A stretch of 64,000 nt of DNA from positions 1,550,001 to 1,614,000 of the forward strand of contig WHVD01000006.1 of assembly GCA_015178975.1 (NCBI GenBank). Reading direction: 5' to 3'. This document shows, piece after piece, positions 50,196 to 61,214 of this stretch. How positions within the stretch are numbered: the stretch's first letter is position 1; each line of letters opens with the position of its first letter. The position numbers were made by a program, and so were the translations under genes. Origin of the DNA: Hysterangium stoloniferum. Its lineage: Eukaryota; Basidiomycota; Agaricomycetes; Hysterangiales; Hysterangiaceae. The notes under the pieces are model-generated. The model made no database searches, was not told where the DNA came from, and worked only from the letters and a program-made list of their open reading frames with translations.

Positions 50196-51971
50196 TTGTC
50201 CGATATCGTATATATATTACATTCCCTAGGACATTCTGTCAGCTCCGGTGCGTCTTCTTTGATCTCTCTCTTCCCCGATATCGAAGAAACGGTGCTGCTG
50301 GTAATCATTCGGCACTCCTTTCGGCCCAATCAACTTGTCAAGTTGGATGCACACATTCACATTAAACCACCGAAAACTTCATACAAGTTCCAGGTTTACG
50401 TGCAAGCGGAACGAGCGTTCACGAAGGATTTTCCGAATTTCGAGTCCTTTTACTACCCTCTTTCACGTTATTTTGGTGTCCTCCATGCCCATGTGCTGTC
50501 GGGCAGTCCTTCCCCCTCCACAACCAATTTTATTCTTAGCACTTCCAGCTTATCTATCACTGCTTTGCTCATGGTACCTGTAGGATTAGCGTTGTTAAAT
50601 TATCACTTTGCATTTCACTCTAAACGCTTGGCCGAGATGGCTTGTGGTGATTTCTCCCATTGGAGAGATCTGGATCCATATCTTCAAGCGCAATATCTTG
50701 CCGGTCAGCAAATAATTCTGCAACTCGTGGTAATGATCCATCTAAGACTTCACTTTTATTGGACGTTAATTACCGAGCATGCTTGCGGGAGAAATGATAT
50801 CGTATCCACAAATGCAAACTTTGCGACAGCGCTGACCATGGAGCAGCTTCTTGCCCCCCAAAGAAGTCGACTTAGATGGCTCCGTGAAGGACTTAACCTT
50901 GCGTTTTCCTCACCATAGCCTTCATGGCACCTCTCCGATCATATGGTCCACAGCTCACTCGTCTCTGCCCCCTTTCCCTGATCTTTGTCCTCCTGGCCCT
51001 CCCTCCTCTCCGAACTGATTCTGATTCGTGTTGCAATCCTTCACCTTTATCACCTCACACACTTCTACCAGTTTCATCCCCATTAGATTTATATTCTTGG
51101 GACTTTCATCTTTGGGATCACCCTGATCGCACCTTTGTCATATCATTACTTCACATAATACAACATGGTGCTGACATAGGCTTTGGTGGTGACAATCATG
51201 GACAGCATTGTATAAATTTAGCATCTGCACTTGAGCATCCACAAGAGGTATCTTCCACCATTAACAAGCTTTTATTAAATACACATGCCTGTTCCCCACT
51301 CCTCCAATGCCACATTTTTGTTGCTCCCCTCTCGGCATTGCTACACATAAACAAAACTTCAAGCTATGGGTCATCAATCGTTTGTCATGGCCCACATCTT
51401 TATCTCGATTTCAAAGCCTCTATCACCTATGAATCTTTTGAATTGGCCCTCCAAGTGGTTCAGGAATTTGAACCTGGCACTCTTTTGGCCAAATTTGACC
51501 TTAAAGAAGCATTCCATCATATTCTAGTTGTAATGGGACCTTCTTGGCTTTCACTGGGCAGCTGATTTCTATCATGTGATAGTTCCTATTTTTGGTCAGC
51601 ATGTTGTACCTTATATTTTCAAACTGTTTGGTAGACTGCTACAGTGGATTATTGTGCACCACATTCTGGCTGCTCTTTGTCACTATTTAGATGATTTCCT
51701 GCCTATAATTAAGCTGGGAACATCACTGCATCTTGCTAATGCCACTATTGACTTGTGCCAGGCTCTTGGACACCAACTCAGCCTCTCATGTCAACATGAG
51801 AAAAGCCTGCACATATTCAGTGGTGGCTCATCTCTTCTCATGCATGGAATGGTATTACCATCATCCAGCCATTCCTTCCCACACTGCATGTGTATATTGA
51901 TGCCCAGTCAGAAAGGCATTGGTGGTATTTTCAATGATCATTGGTTTTCAGCCCAAGTGTCCTGTCATTTT
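50196..51971 (+). mobile_element. Retroelement fossil with reverse transcriptase of the YLDD type
   Basis: An upstream frame (50196-50918, about 240 codons) resembles the gag-like protein that precedes pol in fungal elements. Downstream frames from about 50924 to 51850 carry reverse transcriptase signatures: a FDLKEAFHHI block and, further on, HYLDDF, the catalytic aspartate pair. The style of these motifs recalls DIRS-type (tyrosine-recombinase) elements of fungi, though a Ty3-like origin is possible. No RNase H, integrase or recombinase is visible downstream, so it is truncated. It is broken, with at least two interruptions, and looks old. CpG is scarce. Confidence 0.6.
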
Positions 51972-52195
51972 TGTTACGACCGGAATTCCCATTGGACTCT
52001 GGGCACTAACTTATATGCACCCATGTCCTATATGCACCAATTGTCAGTTTACCAGAATTCCCGCCGGACTCCGTATGTCAGACTTGGCTATGTTTGACCT
52101 CGTTACGTTGTGTTTCAGTCACCGGAATACCCACCAGACTCCGTCCCTGTCTATGTCCGACCTTGTCCCACACATCAGTCACCGGACCTGTAATG
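51972..52195 (+). repeat. TGTTAC repeat family, plus-strand copy
   Basis: Starts TGTTACGACCGGAATTCCCA immediately after the reverse transcriptase fossil. It contains recurring CCGGACTCC-like strings and TATGCACCAATTGTCAG. The same sequence appears inverted at 63500-63715 and as a short end at 898-932. TG start suggests an LTR or terminal repeat of the adjacent element family. Confidence 0.5.
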
Positions 52196-53025
52196 TATTA
52201 TTACTATTTAGCATACTTGTAAACTCTTTTTCCTTGAGTTAAGTAGCGTAGCTTGAGAAAGGAGATTCAAATTCAAATTAATCTGTATGTAGGAGTTTTG
52301 TCAATTAAATCAGTATCCACTTTTATTCAACTACGTGCCCATGTCCCTTTTCCAAGGAGAAAGCTCAACTCAAGGAAACAAGACGGTCAACAGATTGGCA
52401 AGGAGAGTACTCAACTTAAGCACAATGTGTGGACCTAGTAGGCAAGTGTAGCTAAATGAGCAAGTGATGTGATATTGAATGATAATCTAAATACATGATT
52501 TGAGCCTGTATTTATACTAGTCCAGGATCCTGCTTACTAAGTAATGTGACTAGGAGAATGAGTCAGTATTTCCCATACTTGACTCATAAGTGTATTTCAG
52601 AGTCATCCAACCAGCTATGACTATGTATCTGAGTCATAGCTCTGATCATAACTCATTGCATAGTCATATTGATATGACTCACCAATGAGTCATCTCCCTC
52701 AATATGTAGTCAAGGAGATAGGGTAGATTGCATACTATAAGGGCTAGAGATACCTTATTAGTATGTAATCCATGACTCTGCTGGTTTCCATGGCAGTGCC
52801 ACCTAGCTACTTAGGGTTAATATATGCTAATTCTAGGGTTTAGAGCTAGCAATAAATCTTATGTTATCAGAACAATGACATCTTAAACTCTTGAGCCAAA
52901 GTTAAAGGATCCAGTCCTCTACTATTTGACTAATGTCCCTTAAAGGTTAAATAAAGAAACAAGGTGGTAAAATATATGACAGGACCCCACTCAGAAAACC
53001 CGTCATCCCTCTAACAGAGCCCCAT
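52196..53025. other. AT-rich repeat DNA without coding content
   Basis: Contains many GAGTCAT/ATGACTC strings (52560-52700) in both orientations and TAGGGTTTAG-type strings near 52810-52840. No protein remnant was recognised. Likely noncoding part of an old retroelement. Confidence 0.35.
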
Positions 53026-53228
53026 TCCCATTTTAGTCAAATGACCTGTCACGATTCTGACTCTGCTCCTGCTCTGTTTCCCGTTATGGTTTATGATTTG
53101 TCACGATTTGGACTCTGCTCCATTCCGTCCCATTCCTAACACCAAATTTGGTGTTTACTATTCCTGTTTTATGTTTTGCTAGTTTCATTTCATTATTACT
53201 GGATTTGGTATATCATTCATTCCATTGT
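53026..53228 (+). repeat. Dispersed repeat B, copy 2
   Basis: Homologous to 932-1092. It carries a perfect 18-bp palindrome AACACCAAATTTGGTGTT near 53138-53155. It ends two bases before the 5' LTR at 53231. Confidence 0.6.
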
Positions 53229-53230
53229 CT

Positions 53231-53684
53231 TGTCACGAATCAAATTTTACTCAATAAAGTCGAATAAACAATCAAAGAATATTCAACAATATCGAATAAA
53301 GATGCCTCATTCGACGAAGTATTAATTTGTCCTGTTGATAAAGTGTGAGGCAAAGATAGGACACAGAGGCTCACAAAAAATAAGTCAAAGAAGGACTCAG
53401 AAAAGTTCGATGATTATGTAATACAGTAATAATATAATATAATACAGGTTTTCTGACTGACTTCCTTTGTTCCTATCATTGCCCTTATATACTATATATC
53501 ATTTACCTATAATGATAATATGATATCAAAGTGAAATCATCAATGACATCAACCTGAGACAAGTCGAAGATATTTGAGATTGTCAAAGATATTGTCGAAG
53601 ATATTGTCGAAGAATAGTCGAGTCAGAAGTCGAGTCGTAGTAGAATATTATTTGACTTTATTGAAGAATAATCGATTTGTGACA
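53231..53684 (+). repeat. 5' LTR of the Ty3-type element
   Basis: 454 bp, begins TGTCACGAATC and ends TTTGTGACA, giving 6-bp inverted ends TGTCAC/GTGACA. Matches the 3' copy at CATCCTGTTGATAAAGTG-type sequence, at TTTTCTGACTGA, and in the TATA-like zone (gcccttatatac near 53483). Retains many TCGA strings. Confidence 0.75.
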
Positions 53685-53706
53685 GTATATTTCAACTATC
53701 AACTGT

Positions 53707-54695
53707 TGTGAAGAGTGGTGGAAGTTCTAACCATTCTATATACAAAGAATATCAACCGTTTAGGTACGACACTAAGATGTATTGACTGTCTAAGTCTAAT
53801 ACAGACTGGACGCGTATTGACTACTTAGTTCAATATGGTAGAGAGTAGTAGCTATCTAGAGTAAAGTAGAGAGCTAGAACGAATAAGTAGAATCAACTGT
53901 TAAGTGCGATTCTGGATGACTGCTCGAGTGTCAAGTAGAGTAACTAGAGAGTCGAATAATAGAGTAGTGTGGATGTAGTCCGCACAGGTTGAGATAAGGA
54001 TTGAGTTTCGACTGGTACTGTAAAGGGTATGCATATATGCATAATTGGACTAAGGAATAATAGTTGGATTATAGTACTTTATTATTTATCTTTTATTTTC
54101 TTTCTTTATATTCTTTCTATATTTCGAGCACACCTTTATTTTGTAGTTCAAAGCTTTGTGTATACGTATGGGCGCTCTCGGCGCCAAAAGGATAGACAAC
54201 TTTTACCCAGCAGACACCACCTCGTAAACGACCCAGATGTCGAATAGCGAGAGGTGTCAAGGGTAACGTCTCAACTACCTTTAAAAGGTAGTATTCTCTT
54301 GCATACTAACGTACTTTGGACTCGAACCGCGAAGGTCAAGTTCCAATCTAAGGTCTTTGTGCTAGTCGACATTATAGTCGACTCACGCTATTATTTCTTT
54401 ACTCTAGATATTCAGCTTCACGTTGATTATCTATTTTACATCTAGCTACAAGTTGTACTGTGAATACTTTGCACTCGAGCAGTCATTCAGAATCCCACTT
54501 AACAGTCAATTCTACTTATTCATTCTAGCTATCTACCTACTTTAGATAGCCACTTCTCTCTACCGTATTGAACTAAGCAGTCAATACGTGTTCAGTCTGT
54601 ATTATGACTTAGACAGTCAATACATCCTGGTATCGTATCTAAATGGTTGATATTCTTCGTATATAGAACGGTTAGAACTTCCACCACTCTTCACA
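53707..54695. mobile_element. Nonautonomous DNA element with 224-bp terminal inverted repeats
   Basis: Left arm 53707-53930 and right arm 54472-54695 are inverted copies, roughly 85-90% alike by eye. The outermost bases are TGTGAAGAGTGGTGG / CCACCACTCTTCACA. The 541-bp centre shows no transposase and only weak frames. No target duplication is visible at the edges. The long arms and short centre fit a foldback or MULE-like MITE. It sits 22 nt inside the 5' LTR of the old retroelement. Because the arms still match well, it probably arrived after that element. Confidence 0.75.
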
Positions 54696-55030
54696 TGAAG
54701 ACTAGTTGAGAATCTTGAAAGATAGTCAAGTCAAGTTGGAAATTGAGTTGAAAAGTTGAAGGAATGTCGAAGGAAAGTCAAATTGAATTTTATTGGAATT
54801 TGAACTTGTACATTCATGACAAATTTCTAGGATATGTTATTTCTCCTCAAGGTGTATATATGGATCACAAAAAGAAAAAGTCATTCAAGATTGGCCTGAA
54901 CCATAAAAGGTTTGTGACATTCAATCATTTCTAGGATTTGCAAATTTCTATTGAAGATTTATTCCAAGTTACTCTGAAACCATTTTACCACTTACTCAAC
55001 TTACTTGAAAAAAAGTTCAATGGCATTTCT

Positions 55031-55280
55031 GTTAAAGGCATAGAAAAGAATTGACCCAGCCTGGGATTGAACCAAGGACCTCCTGGCTTTATATGCAGGT
55101 TCTCTTAACCACTGAGCTACTGGACCTATAGTCTAGTGTTATGTATATGATGGATTATATATACATATATATATGGACTTCTGATGCCAACTTGTGCTCT
55201 TATAACAGTTAATATAACTGATGGCAAGCCTGGGTCTTATAGCAGTCTGTCACATATAGATATTGTATTTTCCCATTTCT
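55031..55280 (-). mobile_element. Small insert in the retroelement, with tRNA-like segment
   Basis: About 250 bp separating two pol pieces that otherwise join in family order. The string CATTTCT occurs at 55024-55030 and again at 55274-55280, a possible 7-bp target duplication. The insert carries a 74-nt tRNA-like sequence on the minus strand near one end, and an AT dinucleotide tract (atatatacatatatatatgg) in its middle. SINE-like, but the tRNA part lies at the 3' rather than the 5' end on that strand, so the class is unsettled. Confidence 0.5.
55053..55126 (-). tRNA. tRNA-like sequence (probable pseudo-tRNA)
   Basis: On the minus strand, 74 nt: acceptor GGTCCAG pairs with CTGGGTC using two G-T pairs. 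A-box-like TAGCTCAGTGG and B box GGTTCAATCC are present, and the T stem CTTGG/CCAGG forms. The anticodon arm is imperfect (CCTG/CAGG with an enlarged loop ATATAAA), so identity cannot be assigned. Lying inside a dead retroelement, it is most likely tRNA-derived repeat sequence. Confidence 0.5.
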
Positions 55281-56117
55281 AACAATTTCAACAATAAATG
55301 TTGACATGCATTTGATTATTTGAAAAAAGAATTTACTACAGCTCCGACTCTAATCCAGTGGCATTCAGAATATACAGCTATACTTGAAACTGATGCTTCT
55401 GATTATGCTATAGCTTCAATATTTTCTATGCAGACTCCCAATGATGAAATTCATCTAGTCACCTATCATTCAAGAACTCTTTTGACTTCCAAAATCAATT
55501 ATGATACTTACAATAAAGAATTATTAGCAATATTCAAATCTTTCAAAATTTGGTGACATTATTTTGAAGGAACAAAAGAACCAATTGAAGTTTTAATGTA
55601 TCACAAGAATCTTGAATATTTTGCAACAACTCTCAACAACAAGTTTGATGGGCAGAATATTTATCGAATTTCAATTTAATTATTCGATTCAGACTTGGAA
55701 AACTAAATTTGAAAACAGATATTCTTTCAAGAAGAAATGATGTCTATCCTAATGAACCTGATTACTCAGAAAAGAATCTGAGTAATCTTCAACTGGTATT
55801 TATGAATGAACAAATTAATGCTTCCCTTTGTACAACATATTATCTTTTTTAATCATCATAGGCATGATTGATCAGAGAGCAGATATTTTTGGCTGTAACA
55901 GGCAAGGGTGTAAGGCTGTCGGTATCAGCCTCACTCGGTCAACACGGACAGGACTAAGTTTTCTTTATTTTTACATCTCAGTAGGATACAAGGTGAATGC
56001 GAGGTTCCCTAGGGAAGAGTGGGGAAAGGATTAATGGTCAAGGAGAAGATATTCTATCACTATAAGATATGGGGTTTTTATATAGAGTCAAGGTGAATGG
56101 GGTGGAAGAACAAGGAA

Positions 56118-56274
56118 CCGCATGATCAGGCACAGGGGTGCTACTTAACAATAAAGTGGCGGATCAATGAGTGGCTGATGGGAGAGGTTGGTGATGATGA
56201 CCGCATGATAAGGCACAAGGGTGCTACCAAATGGCGGAACAATGAGTGGTTGATGGGAGAGGTTGGTGATGACG
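56118..56274 (+). repeat. Tandem duplication, 83-bp period, inside the retroelement
   Basis: CCGCATGAT starts at 56118 and again at 56201. Both copies contain GGCGGA, CAATGAGTGG and TGATGGGAGAGGTTGGTGAT. The second copy is shorter by about ten bases in the middle. Two near-identical units suggest a fairly recent duplication compared with the age of the host element. Confidence 0.75.
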
Positions 56275-56390
56275 TATGTGGTAAGGTGGTCAGGCTTACA
56301 AAGGGGATGGTATGGGTGCAATGAGTCATGAGGGCTTCCTGTAGTAATTGTACTTGGTGAATAAGTCCCTCACTCTGGTGATGTGTTCAG

Positions 56391-56902
56391 GTGACATGAA
56401 TCAAATTTTCTTCAATTAAGTCAAATAATAATTGTAATATATTCTACTAAACCAAATATGTACAGAAGCCTCATTTGACAAAGTATAGATTCATCCTGTT
56501 GATAAAGTGAGAGGCTAATACCAGTCGTAAAGGCTCACAGATGTTAATGTGGAAGAGTTTTGACAATCACATAAGACAAGATCGAGAGGTAGATTAATAA
56601 TACAGATAACTAATATACAATGGAGAGATTTTCTGACTGAGGTCCTTTACTCTTCTAATTGCCCTTTTATACCTTTCTTTGTTAAACTATGATTAAACTA
56701 TGACCTATGAATGAAATCACATATGATGTTGAAATGAGACAAGTCAAATGTAAGTCAAATGTTCATAAATAAATTCAAGGGTGTTGAAGATGTTGAATAG
56801 AATGTCAAGTTGGAGTTTTTGTCAAAAATAAGTTGATGCATCAAAGATGAGTTGAAGAGTTGTTGAAAGTTACCTTGAATATTTTGTGACAATTTTGTGA
56901 CA
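56391..56902 (+). repeat. 3' LTR of the Ty3-type element
   Basis: Begins near TGACATGAATCAAATTTTC and ends TTTTGTGACA. Aligns with the 5' LTR along its length but lacks most of its CG dinucleotides (TTTGACAAAG here, TTCGACGAAG there). The 3' edge could be 56891 or 56902 because GTGACA occurs twice. Confidence 0.65.
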
Positions 56903-59833
56903 TCAGGTAGCCTTCCAACAAGCCTTTGCACCTAGTTTTTTGATTGAGATATTCCTGTTCAGATGTCTCAATAGTGGAAATGATGAGCACAGCAGCCAAG
57001 GAGTTGGTTGCCAGCCAGTTAGCCCTGGCACAAGGTTCAATTGGGTTCTGGGATTGTACCATCGACATAGCCAGAAAGTCCAGTGGTGGTAACAAAGAGG
57101 TCTGTGGTGCAAAGCCAAAGGTGATAATTTGATTTAAGCTTATTGAGCTTGGGTCCCATGTAAGTGATATTGTTGAAGATAAGAGTAATGGAGGGTACAA
57201 GAGTATCTGGATAGTCATAGGTAAGAGAAATGCTGAAGCAGTCACGTATAAGTATAACGGACTGAGGTATAAGGTCGGATTGTGTGCTGTATATATATGC
57301 TAGCGGTCGAGTCAGGAGCATATCCTGGTACATAGATTCATGTCTCTTGTATACTTCCCATCGTTCTAGGTCTTGTGTATATATTTAGGCATATATTTAT
57401 GATACGAGAGATAGATACCGAATATATCGTGCTAATGCGGCCTGGACATGGCCTATGTTGTCGCCCGGGATGAGAAATGTGGCGAAGACAGGCTGGAGCT
57501 GTGCAACGCGAGCGATAAGTGCACAAAGAGGACGGATATCCCCTCTATATTCAAACAGATAGATTTATAGAAATTTCCATCGCTGTAACATGCCATACAG
57601 GAATAGGCACGTGGGTGCATAATCATTCTGGTGGATACTTTGATGGAATCATTGGACGACGTCGCGAGCCATTGACGGAGCTATCCTGTACGAGCAGGAG
57701 CGATGATCCACGTTATGCTTCGCGCTTTTGGAAGACGTTACGCTAACTGAATATGTATGTACAGGTTTGTGCCAACGTGTCCGAATGCGAAGCACGGGAT
57801 GCCAGCTTGGGACCGTGCTTCAGCCGGTCTTAGTCATGGAAACTATCGTCGGCCCCCTCTTAACCCATTACTCCTCATCACCCATACTCCCTTAAAACCC
57901 CGTATTTCAGCTATTCGTACTCCCTTTTGCCCCATACTCCCCATAACCCACCCGGAGTGTCCACGGAACGGTATGGATTAAGGAGTTAACTGTAATCCAC
58001 ACGTTCAAAGGTTGGTCTTTGATAGGCTGATCTAAAAGATTTCAAGTCTCACCTTCTACAGTTGCAAGCCCATGCTCAACTTCAGCAATACCAAGTACAC
58101 CTCCTGCCTTCACTCATCCCCTCATCCCTGATGATGGTGAAGACTGCTTTTCCTTTAGCAAATACACACTGTCGCCGCAGGAGATGCAAACATCAAGTCC
58201 GGATTAGGCTCCAGCTGCGATTCGGGTCCAGATACCAGCAGGGGTATTGACATGAACGTCTCCATAGCTTTCAATACTAGCAACAACATGGCCTTCAATA
58301 CCCCTATCTCACCGCCTTTTGACATGTCGTCCCTCACTGGACCCTGTGAATTTAGAGACTATGCTTCAATTGCGGCTGAAGGGCACAAACTGCTGCTGTG
58401 CAACAAGCTCAGGCGCAGCGGCAGAGTCAAGCGGGGAAACGTGGTCAAAACCAACAACCACATCGTCATCAATCACCAGGTGTTAGTGTCAGGGGTATTG
58501 TGCCTGCACCTGCATTAAGGAAAGGTAGGAGTGTGGGGCAGTGGCGCGGTGGAGAGATGAGTTGGATGCACAGTTCAGATGTACGTTCAGGTGCAGGGTT
58601 GACGAGCGTGTATGCAGACTCAGACTCGTCCTTTCGGTCCCGTTTCGTCGCTGCCCGCTTCTTCTGATTCCGCCGGTCAACATCTTCCGTCGTCCGTCCC
58701 TTCGTGCATTCCCATTTTGTCGAATTTTTCTCCAGCGTCATTGCGCCACTCTTTCTAGCCCGTGCCATCCCGCCAACCACTTGCGCACTATCTACCCGAA
58801 CACACGAGTCTCAGTTCGCACGCGATCGCGAGGCTGCGAGCTGGACTTCTCCATTTCACTTCTTCGTCCTCTATGTCTATCTGTCTATTCTGACTGGACA
58901 CCCAGGGGGTGGATACTGGTCGAAGAATGATCGTGATGGAATGGAACATGAATGAAGGCGCCATGTTCTTCCTTTCCCTTTCTTTCCCAACTCGTGTGTA
59001 TCGGGGTTCGCGGTGGGACATGAGGTGTATGTGCGAGTTTTGGACTCCTCTACCGTTCCATCTCAGCCTACCCCCATCGCTGATATGGTTCAAGCTCGTC
59101 CTAAATATTGCAACTCTCGTTCGCATGACTCGCATAAAAGTCAACGTCTCCAAACCTAATTGATCTAAAGGCCTTGTTCGACATTCCAATCTCAACCCCA
59201 CCCGGCATGAATCTAGGCACACGGATCAAGAAAAGCCATCTCCAGATTCTTAATATCCGAACATGGCACGGGGTCGGGTCCGTGATATTGATGTAGAATC
59301 TCGAGTTCGTTCACGTAACACGATAAGGAGAAAGGCCTGACTCCTCGAGCACCTACACGACGGATGTTCGTTTCAACGCCTGTAGTCATTCACGAGAACC
59401 GACCTCTTTTCTCTAATATCCTCAATGGCGCTTTGTGGAGAAGCCAAAAGCAAGTGGAGATGTTCACCTTCAAGATGTGACTGGTTAACGTTTCGTTCCG
59501 AGCCCTATGAAGGGTGGTGAAGGCTATACTCGACACGTTTACGAGCTCTAGAACGCGAAATCAGTGTATCGCATCGATGTACCAAGGAATTCGAGTATGA
59601 TCTTAAGGGATGACATGCCGACATAGCGTGTGAGTGTGCTCGAGATGCGCAGTACAGAACAGATGAAACAGCAAGGCTTCGTGACTCTGTGTCAGATGAC
59701 AATGCTGGTCAAGGTATATATCCCAGGCACAGTGTATTATATCCGTCCATTAAGAAACCTTCTGAACTTGGATAGAACGACATAATTATCCACCCCAACC
59801 GCCTCAGCAGCTGGCGAAATCCTTCACAACGAC
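56903..59833. other. Sparse interval with unassigned frames
   Basis: A third hairpin-repeat copy lies at 57239-57266. From 57.5 kb composition becomes GC-richer. Overlapping frames at 58252-58667 (+) include GPCEFRDYASIAAEGHKLLL and an Arg/Gln-rich part, perhaps remains of a gene; I cannot name it. Frames on both strands at 58.5-59.2 kb lack domain signatures. No gene supported. Confidence 0.3.
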
Positions 59834-60226
59834 ATGCAGGCCAAGCACGATGACTATACATTTCCACCCCAGTTGCTCGGCAGTATAGTGATCTTGTGTC
59901 TTCCAGAGTTGAAAATTGCAGACTGGGTCAATGAGGAACCATTTCCCGCTGACGGGAAGAACCTATATGCACCGCATACATGCCTGCTGCAAGTTTGTGG
60001 ATTGCAGCGCGATGTCGGACAATCCACCCCGCAACTCAGGACCACCTTCATCGTAGATTGTGCGATAATGCACGATCCAGTATCTTGCCTTCTCTGGCTG
60101 TCACTGCCGTGTTATTTATCGCTTGGCCACCTCGAGGAGATACATCGCATGGAAACAAATACGGGTCAGATTGTTGCACTAAATCTACCCGACATGATCG
60201 TTGAGGGCCCGTATTTGCGAGGATAA
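59834..60226 (+). other. Unassigned 130-codon frame upstream of the kinase-like tandem
   Basis: ATG-initiated, no recognised domain, ends 36 nt before sequence homologous to the kinase-like gene. It may be remains of a neighbouring gene or of an N-terminal part. The minus-strand overlap is equally open, so coding is doubtful. Confidence 0.2.
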
Positions 60227-60261
60227 AGGAATGCTGGAAATTTCGAGCAGTCAAATGTAGG

Positions 60262-61200
60262 GGAATGGGAGGCTGAAATCATTGACCTTACATCTTTTCC
60301 TGGGAACAAATCTGGATGGGAGACCGAGAGTAAAGGACTGCCACCAGTGGTCGCAGACGCAACTGCACCTGAAAGCGGACGGGATGTTGTGGAAGCTGGT
60401 TCTGAGAAGCTGGTGGCTGCTCTAGACTGTGAAGCAAGCGAGTTATTGGCATCGGAGCCTCAGAATCACTGCATTCCAGTCTTTGAAGTCATCGAAATCC
60501 CAAAAGACGAGAGCATCGTCGTCTTGGTGCTTCCAAACTTCCCACGTTTACTTGAATGCGAAGTTTGAAACGCATGATGATAGTATGGAATTTCTCAGAG
60601 AGATATTTGAGGTGCGTTTCCAATTCAATTCATGGGTACACTTGGCATGAAACTGCAAGTAGGGTATACGATTTCTGCGTGAGAACAACGTTGCCCATCG
60701 GTGAATTTCCCTAGTTAACGATCACAAAGTTGAATTAATCCTCTCGTCTGCAGGAATTGCACGTTCAGCAACATCAGGGTGGAGCATTCTCCAGAAATGT
60801 CCAAATTGCGCAAGACGCGAGCATCGACTGATGGACATTTGCCTCCCACATACTATTTGGATAATTTTAAACACTTTCGACGCTACGATACTGGAAATGG
60901 GCTGGTGACGGACCTTCCCGTGTACCGTTCTGATAAGATTGTGGCAGAATTTCAAGGCGACAAGTACCAGCATTGCGACCATTTCGTTGTCGATATCTAT
61001 TACACTGGTCATGTGATCAAGACGGAGTTTTTTGATACAAGGCTAACAACTTGCAACGTCACCAGTATGCCTAACAACCACAAGGGTAAATACACAGTTC
61101 GCTTCGTATCACCTTTGGGAACGGACGGACCAAGGATAGGTGAAGTCGTGGATCGATCTGATCCCATGCGTCCCAACCCGAAGAGCGCAGAAATTCTACA
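60262..61200 (+). pseudogene. Kinase-like tandem copy 1 (degenerate)
   Basis: Partial copy of an agaricomycete protein-kinase-like gene. It has the N-terminal linker (FWTT-type block missing), an N-lobe piece LASEPQNHCIPVFEVIEIPK with ESIVVLVLPNF, and an alphaE/catalytic-loop zone after an intron (60613-60665). That zone ends HRN with CTFSN, where active kinases have HRD. A second intron is followed by a block reading PPTYYLDNFKHFRRYD, in place of a DFG-type segment, and HFVVDIYYTGHVIKTEF from the C-lobe. The lower C-lobe is damaged. The frame runs on without a stop into the linker of copy 2. Introns lie at the same sites as in copy 2. It lacks a usable start, so probably a pseudogene. Confidence 0.65.
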
Positions 61201-61214
61201 CGGAGCGGAGGAAC

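Larger units (their letters stand above)
53231..56902 (+). mobile_element. Old Ty3-type LTR retroelement, broken, carrying two other inserts
   Basis: Two direct repeats (53231-53684 and about 56391-56902) frame a region whose coding remains lie at 54800-55800. The clearest piece (about 55290-55560) is an RNase H-type block with ETDASDYAIASIF and TYHSRTLLTSKINYDTYNKE, typical of Ty3/gypsy pol. LTR ends are TGTCAC...GTGACA (5' copy). A long inverted-repeat element (53707-54695) sits just inside the 5' LTR. A second insert (55031-55280) splits pol. Most of gag, protease and integrase is absent. The LTRs differ strongly from each other, so the insertion is old. It is thoroughly broken, with many interruptions. 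Confidence 0.75.

Noticed and set aside
52805-52845. TTAGGG-like strings suggesting telomeric repeat
   Set aside because: Only isolated, non-tandem occurrences in repeat DNA; not a telomere.
54320-54345. B-box-like GGTTCGAGTCC on the minus strand inside the inverted-repeat element
   Set aside because: No A box or tRNA stems at the correct distance.
58252-58667. Overlapping frames resembling a damaged regulator
   Set aside because: Arg/Gln-rich composition only; no domain could be defended.
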